43,762 nt of DNA, from positions 1 through 43,762 of the forward strand of contig JBHPCZ010000018.1 in NCBI GenBank assembly GCA_042573625.1, in the 5' to 3' direction. The stretch comes from JBHPCZ01 sp042573625. Lineage in GTDB: Bacteria > Desulfobacterota > Desulfobacteria > Desulfobacterales > UBA11574. Below the pieces are notes generated by a model, which worked only from the letters and a program-made list of their open reading frames with translations, ran no database searches and was not told where the DNA came from. This document shows, in pieces, positions 16,596 to 24,926 of the stretch. The first letter of the stretch is position 1; the number at the start of each line of letters is the position of its first letter. Made by a program: the position numbers and the translations under genes.

Positions 16596-16640
16596 GAGTC
16601 AAGGGTCAAAAGTAGACTTGACCCCTTTACGTGTAAAGGG
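16596..16640. repeat. REP-like element (family B-like) with extra hairpin
   Basis: GAGTCAAGGGTCAAAAGTAG leads into ACTTGACCCC. It is followed by CCCTTTACGTGTAAAGGG, a perfect 7-base-arm hairpin. The GTCAAGGGTCAA part recalls family B (AAGAGCAGACTTGACCCC) with internal changes. Confidence 0.6.
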
Positions 16641-16777
16641 CAGGCCACTTTGGTTTTGCCCTTTTCGTTTTGATGATATATGTAATCAGCACAAACTGAC
16701 TTAAAGTTGTGCTTTTTGTAAAGTAACAGAGGTTTTCAAAATTCCGATTTCCATTGTATAATCCCAAGGAGTGAAAT

Positions 16778-17767
16778 ATGCCGGCAGCTTTTGTCACTGG
16801 TGGAACTGGATTTTTAGGGCTTAACTTGATTGAGCAATTGCTGGCCGAAAGTTGGGAGATAGTAGCACTTCATCGTCCTACGTCCAATTTGAAGCATCTT
16901 CGTGAAAAGGACATACAACTTGTAGAAGGATCGATTACTGAGCCTGAATCTCTCATCACTATGATCCCGGAAAAAGTGGATGCCGTTTTTCATGTTGCTG
17001 GCAATACCAACATGTGGTCGCCGCTCAACCACATCCAAACTCGCGACAATGTGGAGGGCACTCAAAATATGGTCGCCGCGGCGTTGCAACGCCAGGCCAA
17101 AAGGTTTATCCACACGTCCAGCATAACGGGCTACGGACATCATCGACTCAGGATCGACGAAAAAACGCAATCAAACGCCATCCATTCACCTATAAATTAT
17201 TTTCGGACCAAATATTTGGCAGAAATGGAAGTTCGCAAAGGAATTGAAAAGGGACTGGATGCCGTAATGATAAATCCTACTCATATAATAGGCCCCTACG
17301 ATTACCACAACTGGTCCCAACTTTTTATTCTCATCGATCGTCAAAAACTCCCGGGAGTGCCGCAGGCTACTCAAACATTTTGTCATGTGAGGGAAGTGGC
17401 CAAAGCCCACATTGCAGCGTTCCACCGAGGTAAAAAAGGGGAAAACTACATCATTGGCGGTGTGGAGACTGATTACTTGAATTTAGTTCAAGAAATTGGC
17501 GATATTCTGGGAAAGAACACTCCAAAGCGGACCACTCCGGGATGGATATTAAAACTGCTGGGGAAAGTATCTTTATGGGGATCCTACATCACTGGGAAGG
17601 AACCGGATTTAACACCGGAAAAAGCCGTTCTGATTACCAGCCAAATTCTTTGTAATTCTCAGAAGGCTGAGAACGAACTGGATTATCATTCAGAGCCGCT
17701 GAGAATCATGCTGGAAGATTGTTACCAGTGGATGCTAAGGGAAGGATTGATCGGCAATCAAAGTTAG
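16778..17767 (+). CDS. NAD-dependent epimerase/dihydroflavonol-reductase-like protein
   Basis: 329 residues of the extended short-chain dehydrogenase class. The N-terminal Rossmann motif GGTGFLGLNLIEQLL is complete. The catalytic Tyr-Lys pair is in YFRTKYLAE, Ser/Thr in FIHTSSITGYG precedes it, and the substrate loop holds NPTHIIGPYD. The overall pattern resembles dihydroflavonol-4-reductase-like and hopanoid-associated sugar epimerase proteins, so it probably reduces a carbonyl or epimerises a sugar on a lipid or nucleotide carrier. AAGGAG lies seven bases before the ATG, and TATAAT at 16757-16762 is a candidate -10. It is convergent with the antiporter gene across a REP hairpin. Confidence 0.88.
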   Translation: MPAAFVTGGTGFLGLNLIEQLLAESWEIVALHRPTSNLKHLREKDIQLVEGSITEPESLITMIPEKVDAVFHVAGNTNMWSPLNHIQTRDNVEGTQNMVAAALQRQAKRFIHTSSITGYGHHRLRIDEKTQSNAIHSPINYFRTKYLAEMEVRKGIEKGLDAVMINPTHIIGPYDYHNWSQLFILIDRQKLPGVPQATQTFCHVREVAKAHIAAFHRGKKGENYIIGGVETDYLNLVQEIGDILGKNTPKRTTPGWILKLLGKVSLWGSYITGKEPDLTPEKAVLITSQILCNSQKAENELDYHSEPLRIMLEDCYQWMLREGLIGNQS

Positions 17768-17836
17768 TGAAGACCTTTAGAAACGATTTCTAAATTTCAG
17801 ATATCTCCAGCATCTATACACTTTGCCCTGGTTATA

Positions 17837-17899
17837 GGGTCAAGTCTGCTCTTGGCTCTTGTCAAAAGACAGTAAAGAGTCAAGAGCAGACTTGACCCC
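17837..17899. repeat. REP family B inverted pair (REPIN), probable bidirectional terminator
   Basis: GGGTCAAGTCTGCTCTTG at 17837 pairs with CAAGAGCAGACTTGACCC ending at 17898, leaving a loop of about 26 bases. The arms are the same sequence that flanks RAYT-2 (25790-25814 and 26801-26823). It fills the gap between two convergent genes, where the strong hairpin could stop transcription from both sides. Confidence 0.88.
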
Positions 17900-17904
17900 A
17901 ATGA

Positions 17905-19830
17905 TTATTTCAGATCCGATGGCAACGGACATAAGGACAACGTAAAGGCGCCATCTTCATCGGATGTAATTCGCTGCCATCCCATCGCCTGTAACTGTTC
18001 ATACGCTTTTTCAGCATGCACGGACAATACAATATAGGCGACTTCATCGCCGTTTCGAAATCGGGTCGAATCCCCTACCGGAAATTGCCGTCCGTTGCGG
18101 CGCAATGTTAACGGAATCCCTGAATTATCGGCCAGAAATGGATCGCCTTGTGCATTCTCTATTCTTTTTTCTGTCTGCATGCCTGTTTCTTGGACCTGCC
18201 ACCGTTCCAGGTTTACCATTCCTTTGCGAATATGAGCCGACCAGAAGTCTACGTCACATGGACGGCCAAACATGACCTGGGATCCGGCTTCATGAACCAT
18301 ATCCGCTGTAACCCTTTCATACTGGTCTTGCAGCGCCATAAATATATGGAGAAGTTTGGCCTCCGCTTTTACTTTTTGAATGAACAACAGATTCACCTCT
18401 TCATTGCCAGTGATGGCAAGCGCACCGGCCCGGGTATCGACTTCCGCTCTCAATAAATTATGGGTTTTAAGCCCGTTTCCAAAGATAACCCGTGTACAGT
18501 CCTGTTCGGCAGCATTGCATACATCAGGATTGGCATCGATGCAAATCACTTCCTCGTTGTTTTCCAGCAGGATCTTGGCGGTTGCCCGCGCCAGTTCGTT
18601 GGCACCCAGAATGACCCAGCCCGAGTCGCTGGGTCGCCGCAGGTCCAAGATTTGGGCGACCAGTCCACCGGTCAATCCCGCAGAAAGAACGGTCACGGTA
18701 ATGACCATAAATACTAAGGCGCGAAGTTCGTTGCCGCCGGCGATCCCGTACATATTTAACTCCGCGGCGAATAGAGAAGCTACGGCTGCAGCGACAATCC
18801 CCCTGGGTCCGATCCAAGCGATAAAACATTTTTCGCGCCATTTGAGTTTGGTTCCAAAAGTACCGACGACAACATTAACGGGTCTGACCACGAACATGAG
18901 AAGAAGAACCGTTATAATCCCGGGAAACCCCAGCGCATACACCTCTTCCATCCGCACGTCTGCAGCCAGCAATATGAACAGCATGCCGATCAGCATCACG
19001 GTAAGTGCTTCCTTAAACTCGGCCAGTTCCCGCTGACTATGCGTTTGAAAATTGCCCATCAAGACCCCGGCAACGGTAACCGCCACAATGCCACTTTCCG
19101 GAAGAAAAACATTTGCTCCCTGAAACAAAGCTAAAACCATGCATAAGGTAAAGACGTTCTCGAACCCCTCGGGGACCACATTCCGGCGCTTTAAAAGTGT
19201 AAAAAATACCGCGCCGCCGAAGAGTCCAGCCAGGGTGCCGAACCCGAGACGGGAGGCGAACATGACAGCGGTGGTCATAAGGTCTGCCTTCGGACTGAGT
19301 GCCACTTCCAGTGCGACCATGGCCACCACAGCACCCACTGCGTCCAGCAGTACCCCTTCGGCCTCTAGGACGGCACTTACGTTACTTGTAACCTTAAAGC
19401 GCCTGAGGAGCGGATTTATGACCGTTGGCCCGGTAACCATGACCAACGTGCCGAATAAAATAGAGGTTCGCCAATCCCAGCCGAACAGCCAGCGCGTGGT
19501 TAGCATGCCGCCGACAACGGTCACTGCCCCGCCAACGGTAATCATCTGCCGAATTGCGCGTCTAGCGCGCTTCAGGCGCTGAATTTTCAAGTTCAGACCG
19601 CCTTCGAATAAGATAACGGCCACAGCAAACCCTGTGATGATGTTAAGGGCGGAACCCAATGTTTCGGGGTGAATAACGCCGGCGACATCCGGTCCCAGGA
19701 GGACGCCGGTGATGAGCAGAAGAACGATACCGGGAATGCGCAAATGATGGGCTATTGACTGAGCAAAGATCCCCGCCGCCAGTCCTAAAGCGATGGTCAA
19801 CGCTGGATTGGAGAAAGTTAGATGTTCCAC
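17905..19830 (-). CDS. CPA1-type Na+(K+)/H+ antiporter with C-terminal TrkA-N (RCK) domain
   Basis: 641 residues. The first ~390 form 12-13 membrane segments with the CPA1 signatures ILFEGGLNLK, GTLVMVTGPTVINPLLRR (helix 5 region) and AEGVLLDAVGAVVA (the acidic ion-binding helix), and FIAWIGPRGIVAAA later. The cytosolic part (about 400-530) is a Rossmann TrkA-N domain (VILGANELARATAKILLENN, then EVICIDANPD); the terminal ~100 residues resemble TrkA-C. The TrkA-N domain suggests gating by nucleotides. It exchanges monovalent cations for protons at the inner membrane for pH and salt balance. Confidence 0.93.
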   Translation of the reverse strand: MEHLTFSNPALTIALGLAAGIFAQSIAHHLRIPGIVLLLITGVLLGPDVAGVIHPETLGSALNIITGFAVAVILFEGGLNLKIQRLKRARRAIRQMITVGGAVTVVGGMLTTRWLFGWDWRTSILFGTLVMVTGPTVINPLLRRFKVTSNVSAVLEAEGVLLDAVGAVVAMVALEVALSPKADLMTTAVMFASRLGFGTLAGLFGGAVFFTLLKRRNVVPEGFENVFTLCMVLALFQGANVFLPESGIVAVTVAGVLMGNFQTHSQRELAEFKEALTVMLIGMLFILLAADVRMEEVYALGFPGIITVLLLMFVVRPVNVVVGTFGTKLKWREKCFIAWIGPRGIVAAAVASLFAAELNMYGIAGGNELRALVFMVITVTVLSAGLTGGLVAQILDLRRPSDSGWVILGANELARATAKILLENNEEVICIDANPDVCNAAEQDCTRVIFGNGLKTHNLLRAEVDTRAGALAITGNEEVNLLFIQKVKAEAKLLHIFMALQDQYERVTADMVHEAGSQVMFGRPCDVDFWSAHIRKGMVNLERWQVQETGMQTEKRIENAQGDPFLADNSGIPLTLRRNGRQFPVGDSTRFRNGDEVAYIVLSVHAEKAYEQLQAMGWQRITSDEDGAFTLSLCPLPSDLK

Positions 19831-20514
19831 TGTATAATGATCAACGAGATGTGTCCTTTAAAGGTCGAGTGGTTCAACGTCGCGATTTGACAATGACTTG
19901 TGTGTTTATTTAAGGATTTATCGTTTATCAATATTGAATTGTAAATATAAAGTCGAGACTGTTTTTTAGATACCCGTTCTTTTCGGCAATGGCATTTGAT
20001 GTGAACGATTGAGAGTAACTTACGAGCTCCGGATTTGTCAAAACCTTTGACAGCTTGCAACCATCTAATTTCTCGTCATATCAAGATAGCATATCGATGT
20101 ATCACAGTAAAGATGCTCATTGAATTTTTATGACAGTTCGCCGCATTTGTTTATTCAATTTTGTCAAATAAGTTCCTAAATTTTCTCCGTTTTTATCTTT
20201 TCGCAGACTGGAAACGCATAATTTCATGGGCGTCCCCATGCCTGCAGTAATCAGTGAAAAATGAATAGTGAAAGGTGAAAGGTAAAAGGGGAGAGCGTGT
20301 GTCTCCCTGCTCTATGCTCAGAGCTCCTTGCCTGCCCAATGAAATGTTTACCCCGTTAAACGCCTGCCCAATGAAATGCGAAGCCAATTTCATCGGGGTG
20401 GAGCCATGTTTAATCAGGGCGTAGCCGATTTCATCGGGGCTCCATGCGCTCTGCGCTTTACGCTAAAGATGGGCGCCCCCCCCTAAATCCCATTCTCTCC
20501 CTCGAATTTCAAAC
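19831..20514. other. Gene-free spacer with purine-rich and palindromic repeats
   Basis: No gene is seen in 19831-20200. From 20213 there is a family H motif (CATAATTTCATGGGCGTCCC). A purine-rich run follows (GTGAAAAATGAATAGTGAAA, then GGTGAAAGGTAAAAGGGG, 20255-20292), then a CTCTATGCTCAGAGCTCC module and several ATTTCATCGGGG arms up to 20440. Nothing supports a coding sequence. Confidence 0.5.
20366..20398. repeat. Covarying palindrome (arms ATGAAAT/ATTTCAT)
   Basis: CCCAATGAAAT, a 9-base loop, then ATTTCATCGGGG. A half-copy (CCCAATGAAATG) lies just upstream at 20336-20346, and another right arm (GATTTCATCGGGGC) at 20428-20441. Confidence 0.75.
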
Positions 20515-20542
20515 TTGACATGCCACAATGTGGCATTATCCT
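20515..20542 (+). promoter_or_regulatory. Promoter with 17-base palindromic operator for the DUF1059 gene
   Basis: TTGACA (20515-20520) and TATCCT (20537-20542) are 16 bases apart. The spacer is filled by ATGCCACA-A-TGTGGCAT (20520-20536), a perfect inverted repeat with 8-base arms and a single central base. A dimeric repressor bound here would block RNA polymerase. The expected 5' leader is about 75 bases and no other gene starts within it. Confidence 0.65.
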
Positions 20543-20625
20543 TTATTAAGCATTCAGGATGCTGACCTCTAAAATTAACAGCAATCTGAACCATTTTCAC
20601 TTTTAATATTGGGAGGAATATGATC

Positions 20626-20820
20626 ATGAAACGATATTATATTGATTGTCGCGACTATCCTGGCGATGTGAAGTGTTCCGTCGCTCTTTCGGCTGACACA
20701 AAAGAGGAGCTATTAGGCGTCGTTGTTCAGCACGGAACGACAGTTCATAAATACGAAGACACCCCTGAATTTAGGGAAAAAATTGTTCGTGAATTTAAAG
20801 AAGGTACGCCCCCTGCTTAG
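20626..20820 (+). CDS. DUF1059 domain protein
   Basis: 64 residues spanning nearly the whole DUF1059 domain. It begins MKRYYIDCRDYPGDVKCSV, has the Cys pair (residues 8 and 17), and then SADTKEELLGVVVQHGTTVH and a charged tail. DUF1059 proteins are small, common in bacteria and archaea, and of unknown function; the cysteines and His suggest metal or redox chemistry but this is not shown. GGGAGG lies nine bases before this ATG; an ATG two codons earlier (20620) is possible but only three bases from the Shine-Dalgarno. It is a one-gene unit with promoter 20515 and terminator 20912. Confidence 0.88.
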   Translation: MKRYYIDCRDYPGDVKCSVALSADTKEELLGVVVQHGTTVHKYEDTPEFREKIVREFKEGTPPA

Positions 20821-20911
20821 TGCCATAGCACTTGATTTGCAGCAAACTTCAGCGTGCTCGATACAGAACCTGGAATGAGTCGCATAATCATCGCATAAAC
20901 TCGAAAAAATT

Positions 20912-20946
20912 AAGGCCAACCAGCATAGCTTGTGGTTGGCCTTTTT
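20912..20946 (+). terminator. Rho-independent terminator after the DUF1059 gene
   Basis: AAGGCCAACCA (20912-20922) pairs perfectly with TGGTTGGCCTT (20933-20943) across a 10-base loop and is followed by a run of T (20942-20946). The upstream A-rich AAAAAAT would give partial bidirectional function. Confidence 0.9.
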
Positions 20947-20994
20947 AATCGAAGGGCACTCAGGAACGTCCTATCGTATATTTAAGTTGCTTTA

Positions 20995-21023
20995 ATCACT
21001 GATCAAGCTTTGACCCCACTCCC
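20995..21023 (+). repeat. REP family A, solo copy
   Basis: ATCACTGATCAAGCTTTGAC followed by CCCACTCCC. It has the family A core, with the upstream ATCACTGATC variant also seen in the blocks at 81 and 14619. The rest of the 318-base gap (20821-21138) holds the terminator and a TGCTCAGAACTCCTTGCCC repeat module near 21073. Confidence 0.8.
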
Positions 21024-21138
21024 AGTCAATCAGTCCCAATAGTCATCAACGTCCCTAAAGTTCGAGAGTGTTGTGCTCAGAACTCCTTGCCCATGCGCTC
21101 TGCGCTAAGAATGGACGCCCCCAAGTCCCCTCTATCAT

Positions 21139-22296
21139 TCACTTTGTGTTGTTATAGCTTATCCGATAGATAGCGCCGGCCCGATCATCGGAAACCAGCA
21201 GGGCGCCATCAGGCATCACCAAGATATCCACAGGACGACCCCAAGCACGGCCATTTTTAAGCCATCCTTCGGCAAAAACCCCGTAACTTATCGCTTGGCT
21301 TCCACGGAGGCGCACCAGGCTGATGCGATAACCTATCGGAGACGTCCGGTTCCAGGAGCCGTGCTCAGCGATGAAAATCTGGTTTCGGTAAAGGTCCGGA
21401 AACATTGTTCCTGTATAGAATCGCATACCCAGGGCAGCAACATGCGGTCCCAATGCTATGGACGGAGGCACGAACTCTTCACACTTTCGTTTGCTGCCGA
21501 ACTCCGGGTCCGCAATGGTCCCCCCGTGGCAGTAAGGAAAGCCGAAGTGCATACCTTTTTGGGGTGCGCGATTCAGCTCGTCCGGAGGCAGGTCGTCACC
21601 CAGCCAATCACGTCCGTTGTCCGTGAACCATAGCACTCCGGTTTTCGGGTGCCAGTCAAACCCCACTGTATTGCGAACGCCGTGAGCGAAGATCTCCAGG
21701 TTGCTGCCATCAGGATTCAACCGCGTAATCGAGGAATATATCTCCTTGCTCCCTTCGCAGACGTTACACGGTGCCCCCACCGGTACGTAGAGCTTGTCAT
21801 CCGGACCGAAACGTATGAATTTCCAACCATGGCTGGGATCCTCTGGAAAACTGTTGTTGACAATCACTGGTTTGGGGGGATTTTTCAACCGCGACTCAAT
21901 ACGATCGTATCGCAGCACGCGGTTTACCTCGGCAACATAGAGGGAACCATTTCTGAAAGCCACACCGTTGGGCATGTTCAACCCTTCAGCGATGGTGATG
22001 ACTTCATCCGCCCTGGCGTCGTGGTTTTGGTCTACAACTGCGTAGACTTTACCTGTCGAGCGGGTGCCGACAAACAGCGTGCCGCTGTCACCGAGAACAA
22101 GTGAACGAGCATTCTCAACATCAGTGGCATAGATCTTTATGGCGAAGCCGGGCGGCAGGGTGATATCGCCGAGATGCACGCCCTTCATGTTCTTCGCCGG
22201 AGCACATGAAATTCCCCATATGATCGGCAGCAGAAGGATAAGGGCAATGAAAACTCTGACCTTGTTTTTTCCGGCCATCCTTGCGTGCTCCTTCAT
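21139..22296 (-). CDS. PQQ-type sugar dehydrogenase/sorbosone dehydrogenase-like beta-propeller
   Basis: 385 residues. An N-terminal signal is followed by a possible lipobox (GISC, about Cys31), so it is probably exported or lipid-anchored. The mature part is a six-bladed beta-propeller of the soluble glucose dehydrogenase/GSDH family: LPPGFAIKIYATDVENARSL, VAFRNGSLYVAEVNRVLRYD, HGVRNTVGFDWHPKTGVLWF, FTDNGRDWLGDDLPPDELNR and FIAEHGSWNRTSPIGYRISL. These enzymes oxidise sugars or related aldehydes with PQQ, but many family members lack a proven cofactor. No PQQ synthesis gene is present in the window. It is followed upstream by the phosphatase gene on the same strand with a 76-base gap. Confidence 0.88.
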   Translation of the reverse strand: MKEHARMAGKNKVRVFIALILLLPIIWGISCAPAKNMKGVHLGDITLPPGFAIKIYATDVENARSLVLGDSGTLFVGTRSTGKVYAVVDQNHDARADEVITIAEGLNMPNGVAFRNGSLYVAEVNRVLRYDRIESRLKNPPKPVIVNNSFPEDPSHGWKFIRFGPDDKLYVPVGAPCNVCEGSKEIYSSITRLNPDGSNLEIFAHGVRNTVGFDWHPKTGVLWFTDNGRDWLGDDLPPDELNRAPQKGMHFGFPYCHGGTIADPEFGSKRKCEEFVPPSIALGPHVAALGMRFYTGTMFPDLYRNQIFIAEHGSWNRTSPIGYRISLVRLRGSQAISYGVFAEGWLKNGRAWGRPVDILVMPDGALLVSDDRAGAIYRISYNNTK

Positions 22297-22372
22297 GGTT
22301 TTATGGGAAGGCGACAGTACATCATATGAGCCAACCCGTATTATGAATGGTTTGAGTTGTGGATAACGCCGC

Positions 22373-22954
22373 TTAAAACCCGAAACTCAGCCGGCCCAGA
22401 ACATCGTAGGCAGCGCCTTCTTTGAGCTTTAGAACAACCCCTTCACCGGATGAGACGCCCTCTCCGGCAATTTCCAAGATGGTTACAAAATGCGTGACCC
22501 ATATGATCAACTCGCCGTCTGCGGCAAGTCTGGCGATAAAAGACCGCAACGCCGTGATGTTGGGTTCTCGATCCTGCGGGAGTTCATAGAAAGAGTTCAG
22601 GGCCGGCAGCTCCGCGACGGTTCCAAGATCCAGCAACCGTGCCGTTTCCAAGCAGCGGCACCACTGGCTGGAATAGACGTTGGCGACCTTGATTCCTTTT
22701 GAGCGAAGCCAGTCTCCGATGGCGCGCGCCTGGGTGCGGCCGTGATCGTCCAGATTGCGCTGGGTGGCACAATCTCCAATTTTAAAATGGGCCGGGTCGC
22801 CGGTGCCGGGAGCATAGGCATGGCGGATCATCAGAATGTGTCCGCCGGACTTCATTTGTTCGATCAAATCGCCCGGGTCCGCCTGGGTGTTCGTTACGGC
22901 AAGCGCCATCAACCCTAAAAAGCCGATTATGTAAACTTTGAGCAAACGCATCAT
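22373..22954 (-). CDS. Exported histidine phosphatase family protein
   Basis: 193 residues. A signal peptide (VYIIGFLGLMALAVTNTQA) is followed by the phospho-His motif in ILMIRHAYAPGTGD (RHA in place of the common RHG). A conserved Arg lies in NVYSSQWCRCLETARLL and the second catalytic His in IIWVTHFVTILE. It is a branch-2-like periplasmic phosphatase with an unusual short form, resembling bacterial proteins annotated as histidine phosphatase family; the substrate is unknown. It may be co-transcribed with the PQQ-type dehydrogenase gene downstream. The two tandem ATG codons make the exact start uncertain by one residue. Confidence 0.87.
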   Translation of the reverse strand: MMRLLKVYIIGFLGLMALAVTNTQADPGDLIEQMKSGGHILMIRHAYAPGTGDPAHFKIGDCATQRNLDDHGRTQARAIGDWLRSKGIKVANVYSSQWCRCLETARLLDLGTVAELPALNSFYELPQDREPNITALRSFIARLAADGELIIWVTHFVTILEIAGEGVSSGEGVVLKLKEGAAYDVLGRLSFGF

Positions 22955-23049
22955 TTCCTATCATCAATAAGGGTCAACGGCAGACCTGACCCCATTTCTT
23001 TTACGCAAATCTTTATTCAAGCTTGTCAACTACGTCCCCTAAATTCCCA

Positions 23050-23110
23050 TTTGTCTTGCTCAATCTGTCAAGAATGTAGACCTGACCCCGTTGTTTTGAC
23101 CCCGTTGTTT
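23050..23110. repeat. REP family C with duplicated tail
   Basis: TTGTCTTGCTCAATCTGTCA leads to the core TGTAGACCTGACCCCGTTG. The tail GACCCCGTTGTTTT is then repeated once in tandem. A related AGACCTGACCCCATTTC is at 22983. Confidence 0.8.
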
Positions 23111-23113
23111 TTC

Positions 23114-23245
23114 TATATCGTAAAATCCAAGAAAAATCAAAAGGGCAAACCCGGTGACATGGATTTACCCTCGCTGTGTTCATCCAACGCTTCTAAACAA
23201 CTCAGAAAATCGTTGAGAAACGCATAATTTCAACCCTCTTTTCCT
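23114..23245. repeat. Repeat block E, copy 2 (identical to 16447-16578)
   Basis: Reads the same as 16447-16578 over 132 bases and in the same orientation, 6.7 kb away. Identity suggests a recent copy event or gene conversion. Confidence 0.92.
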
Positions 23246-23280
23246 TTATCGTTGCTACTTCCCCACAAGATGCGAAATGG

Positions 23281-23362
23281 TTGCAAATTGGAAGTTGCGG
23301 TTCCAATTTGCAATATAAAAATCTTGACTTTTCGCAAATTGGAAGTTATGGTTCCAATATGC
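23281..23362 (+). promoter_or_regulatory. Two palindromic operators and promoter of the second DUF4143 ATPase
   Basis: First palindrome: TTGCAAATTGGAA (23281-23293), 7-base centre, TTCCAATTTGCAA (23301-23313), arms perfect. Second: GCAAATTGGAA (23334-23344), 7-base centre, TTCCAATATGC (23352-23362), one mismatch. A promoter TTGACT (23324-23329)/TATGGT (23347-23352) with a 17-base spacer puts the -10 box inside the second palindrome and the transcription start at about 23359, the A of the ATG. Tight autorepression and a leaderless transcript are suggested. Confidence 0.6.
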
Positions 23363-24516
23363 AAAGCTATGTTCCCCGTGCAATCACCGAAAAAATACAA
23401 TTCAAACTCCGGACCCTGCCGGCTGTGGCTATCCTCGGCCCGCGGCAGTGCGGCAAAACCACATTAGCCCAGGAGATGATTGCCGGTTCAGATCGTGCGG
23501 TCTACCTGGATTTAGAGCGCCGTGCCGATCTAAACAAACTGCGGGACCCGGAGGCCTTTTTTAATCTCAATGCCGACAAGCTCATTTGCCTGGACGAAAT
23601 CCAACGCTTGCCGGAGGTGTTTGCGGAGATGCGGTCAAAAATTGACCGCCATGGCGGCAACGGGCAGTTTTTGATCCTGGGGTCGGCATCTCCCGATCTC
23701 ATCAAACAAACCTCCGAAACGCTTGCGGGTCGAATAGCGTTTATCGAATTGACGCCGTTTTTACTGAAAGAAGTCAATGTGGCGGAGCCCTTGCAAATTC
23801 AGCGAACCCTGTGGTTGCGGGGAGGATTTCCGCGCAGTTTTCTGGCGGATAATGAAATCGACAGTTACGAGTGGCGTCTGGATTTTATCCGTACCTTTCT
23901 CGAACGAGATATCCCTCAGTTGGGAATTAATATACCGGCTCGCAGAATCGAGCGTTTCTGGCAGATGTGCGCTCATACTCACGGACAGCTTTTAAACCGC
24001 TCCAGCCTCGGCGAGTCGCTGGGCGTCAGCCACCATACCGTCAACTCGTATGTCGCGTTGCTGGAGCAGACATATCTATTGCGCGTGCTTGAACCCTATT
24101 ATGCCAACTTAAAAAAGCGCTTGGTTAAATCTCCCAAAATCTATCTGAGAGATACCGGGCTGCTGCATGCGCTGCTGGATATAAAAACCCATAACGATCT
24201 TTTGGGGCATCCGGTTTACGGCGCGTCCTGGGAGGGGTTTGTTATTGAGAATATTGCGGCCGCACATCCGGATTGGAAGCAGTATTTTTATCGCAGCGCG
24301 TCCGGGGCGGAGATCGATCTCGTACTTGAAAAAGGACGGCAACGCCTTGCGATTGAAATCAAGGCCTCGACTTCTCCCGAAGTCAAACGCAGTTTCTGGA
24401 ATGCATTAAACGACCTAAAAATTGACAAAGCGTGGATTGTTGCACCGGTAGAAGCGGCATATCCTTATAAACACGGGGTTCAGGTGGTTCCGCCGCATAT
24501 GTTGGACCTGAGTTGA
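23359..24516 (+). CDS. AAA_14/DUF4143 ATP-binding protein, copy 2
   Basis: 385 residues from ATG 23359. The Walker A is AVAILGPRQCGKTTLAQEM, Walker B is LICLDEIQRLPEVF and the sensor is FLILGSASPDLI with ETLAGR after it. The DUF4143 half has ELTPFLLKEV, IYLRDTGLLHALLDI, WEGFVIENI and the nuclease-like D-ExK segment (GAEIDLVLEKGRQRLAIEIK). It shares the layout but only partial sequence with the gene at 5596-6822, so the two are not recent duplicates. The upstream in-frame extension to 23281 would translate the operator palindromes and is rejected. No Shine-Dalgarno is seen. Cellular role unknown. Confidence 0.9.
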   Translation: MQSYVPRAITEKIQFKLRTLPAVAILGPRQCGKTTLAQEMIAGSDRAVYLDLERRADLNKLRDPEAFFNLNADKLICLDEIQRLPEVFAEMRSKIDRHGGNGQFLILGSASPDLIKQTSETLAGRIAFIELTPFLLKEVNVAEPLQIQRTLWLRGGFPRSFLADNEIDSYEWRLDFIRTFLERDIPQLGINIPARRIERFWQMCAHTHGQLLNRSSLGESLGVSHHTVNSYVALLEQTYLLRVLEPYYANLKKRLVKSPKIYLRDTGLLHALLDIKTHNDLLGHPVYGASWEGFVIENIAAAHPDWKQYFYRSASGAEIDLVLEKGRQRLAIEIKASTSPEVKRSFWNALNDLKIDKAWIVAPVEAAYPYKHGVQVVPPHMLDLS

Positions 24517-24926
24517 ACGATTGTCATCTGGGACGTCCATAATCTCATGGACAGCCCCATGCCTTTCCCCTTAAAAGGTTAGATTGTATGACCGTCCCAC
24601 CGAGTCTGCACTTTGAATTTCCTGCTTGCTAAATATTATACAAAGATTCTTTGTTTAATCCTAAGGCTGTTTAGCTGTTATCTAACTCCTTTGTCTTGCT
24701 CAATCTGTCAAGAATGAAGATTTATCCCGCCTGCCCAGTTAAATTTCTTTTTCATTTATTTAACCGGGGTTAAATGCGGAGCATATTTAACCGGGACCTG
24801 ACCCCGTTGTTTTCACGCTCGCTAACCCCGCAGTAAGCTACGGGGAATGCGCTCGCTGTACAGTTCAGAAAGAAGTTAAGAAACGCACAATTTCATGGGC
24901 GTCCCCATGATTCACTTGCTCAATCT
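24517..24926. repeat. Gene-free spacer made of repeat blocks G, C, H and covarying palindromes
   Basis: 24537-24562 is a diverged family H motif and 24611-24716 is block G. 24733-24769 is a palindrome with CCCAGTTAAAT and ATTTAACCGGGG arms, followed by a second one (TTAAAT/ATTTAACCGGG, 24770-24795). Next come a family C tail (CCTGACCCCGTTGTTTTCAC) at about 24797 and a GCTCGCTAACCCCGCAGTAAGCTACGGGG-type hairpin around 24817-24845 (longer than shown in one run elsewhere). The last element is AACGCACAATTTCATGGGCG at 24881. No coding signal is seen. Confidence 0.7.

Noticed and set aside
19818..20060. Minus-strand 80-codon frame upstream of the antiporter
   Set aside because: It overlaps the antiporter start, has no ribosome site and no recognisable composition.
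23281..24516. TTG start at 23281 for the second DUF4143 ATPase
   Set aside because: The extra 26 residues are the translation of two palindromes and repeat each other; the promoter lies inside this stretch.
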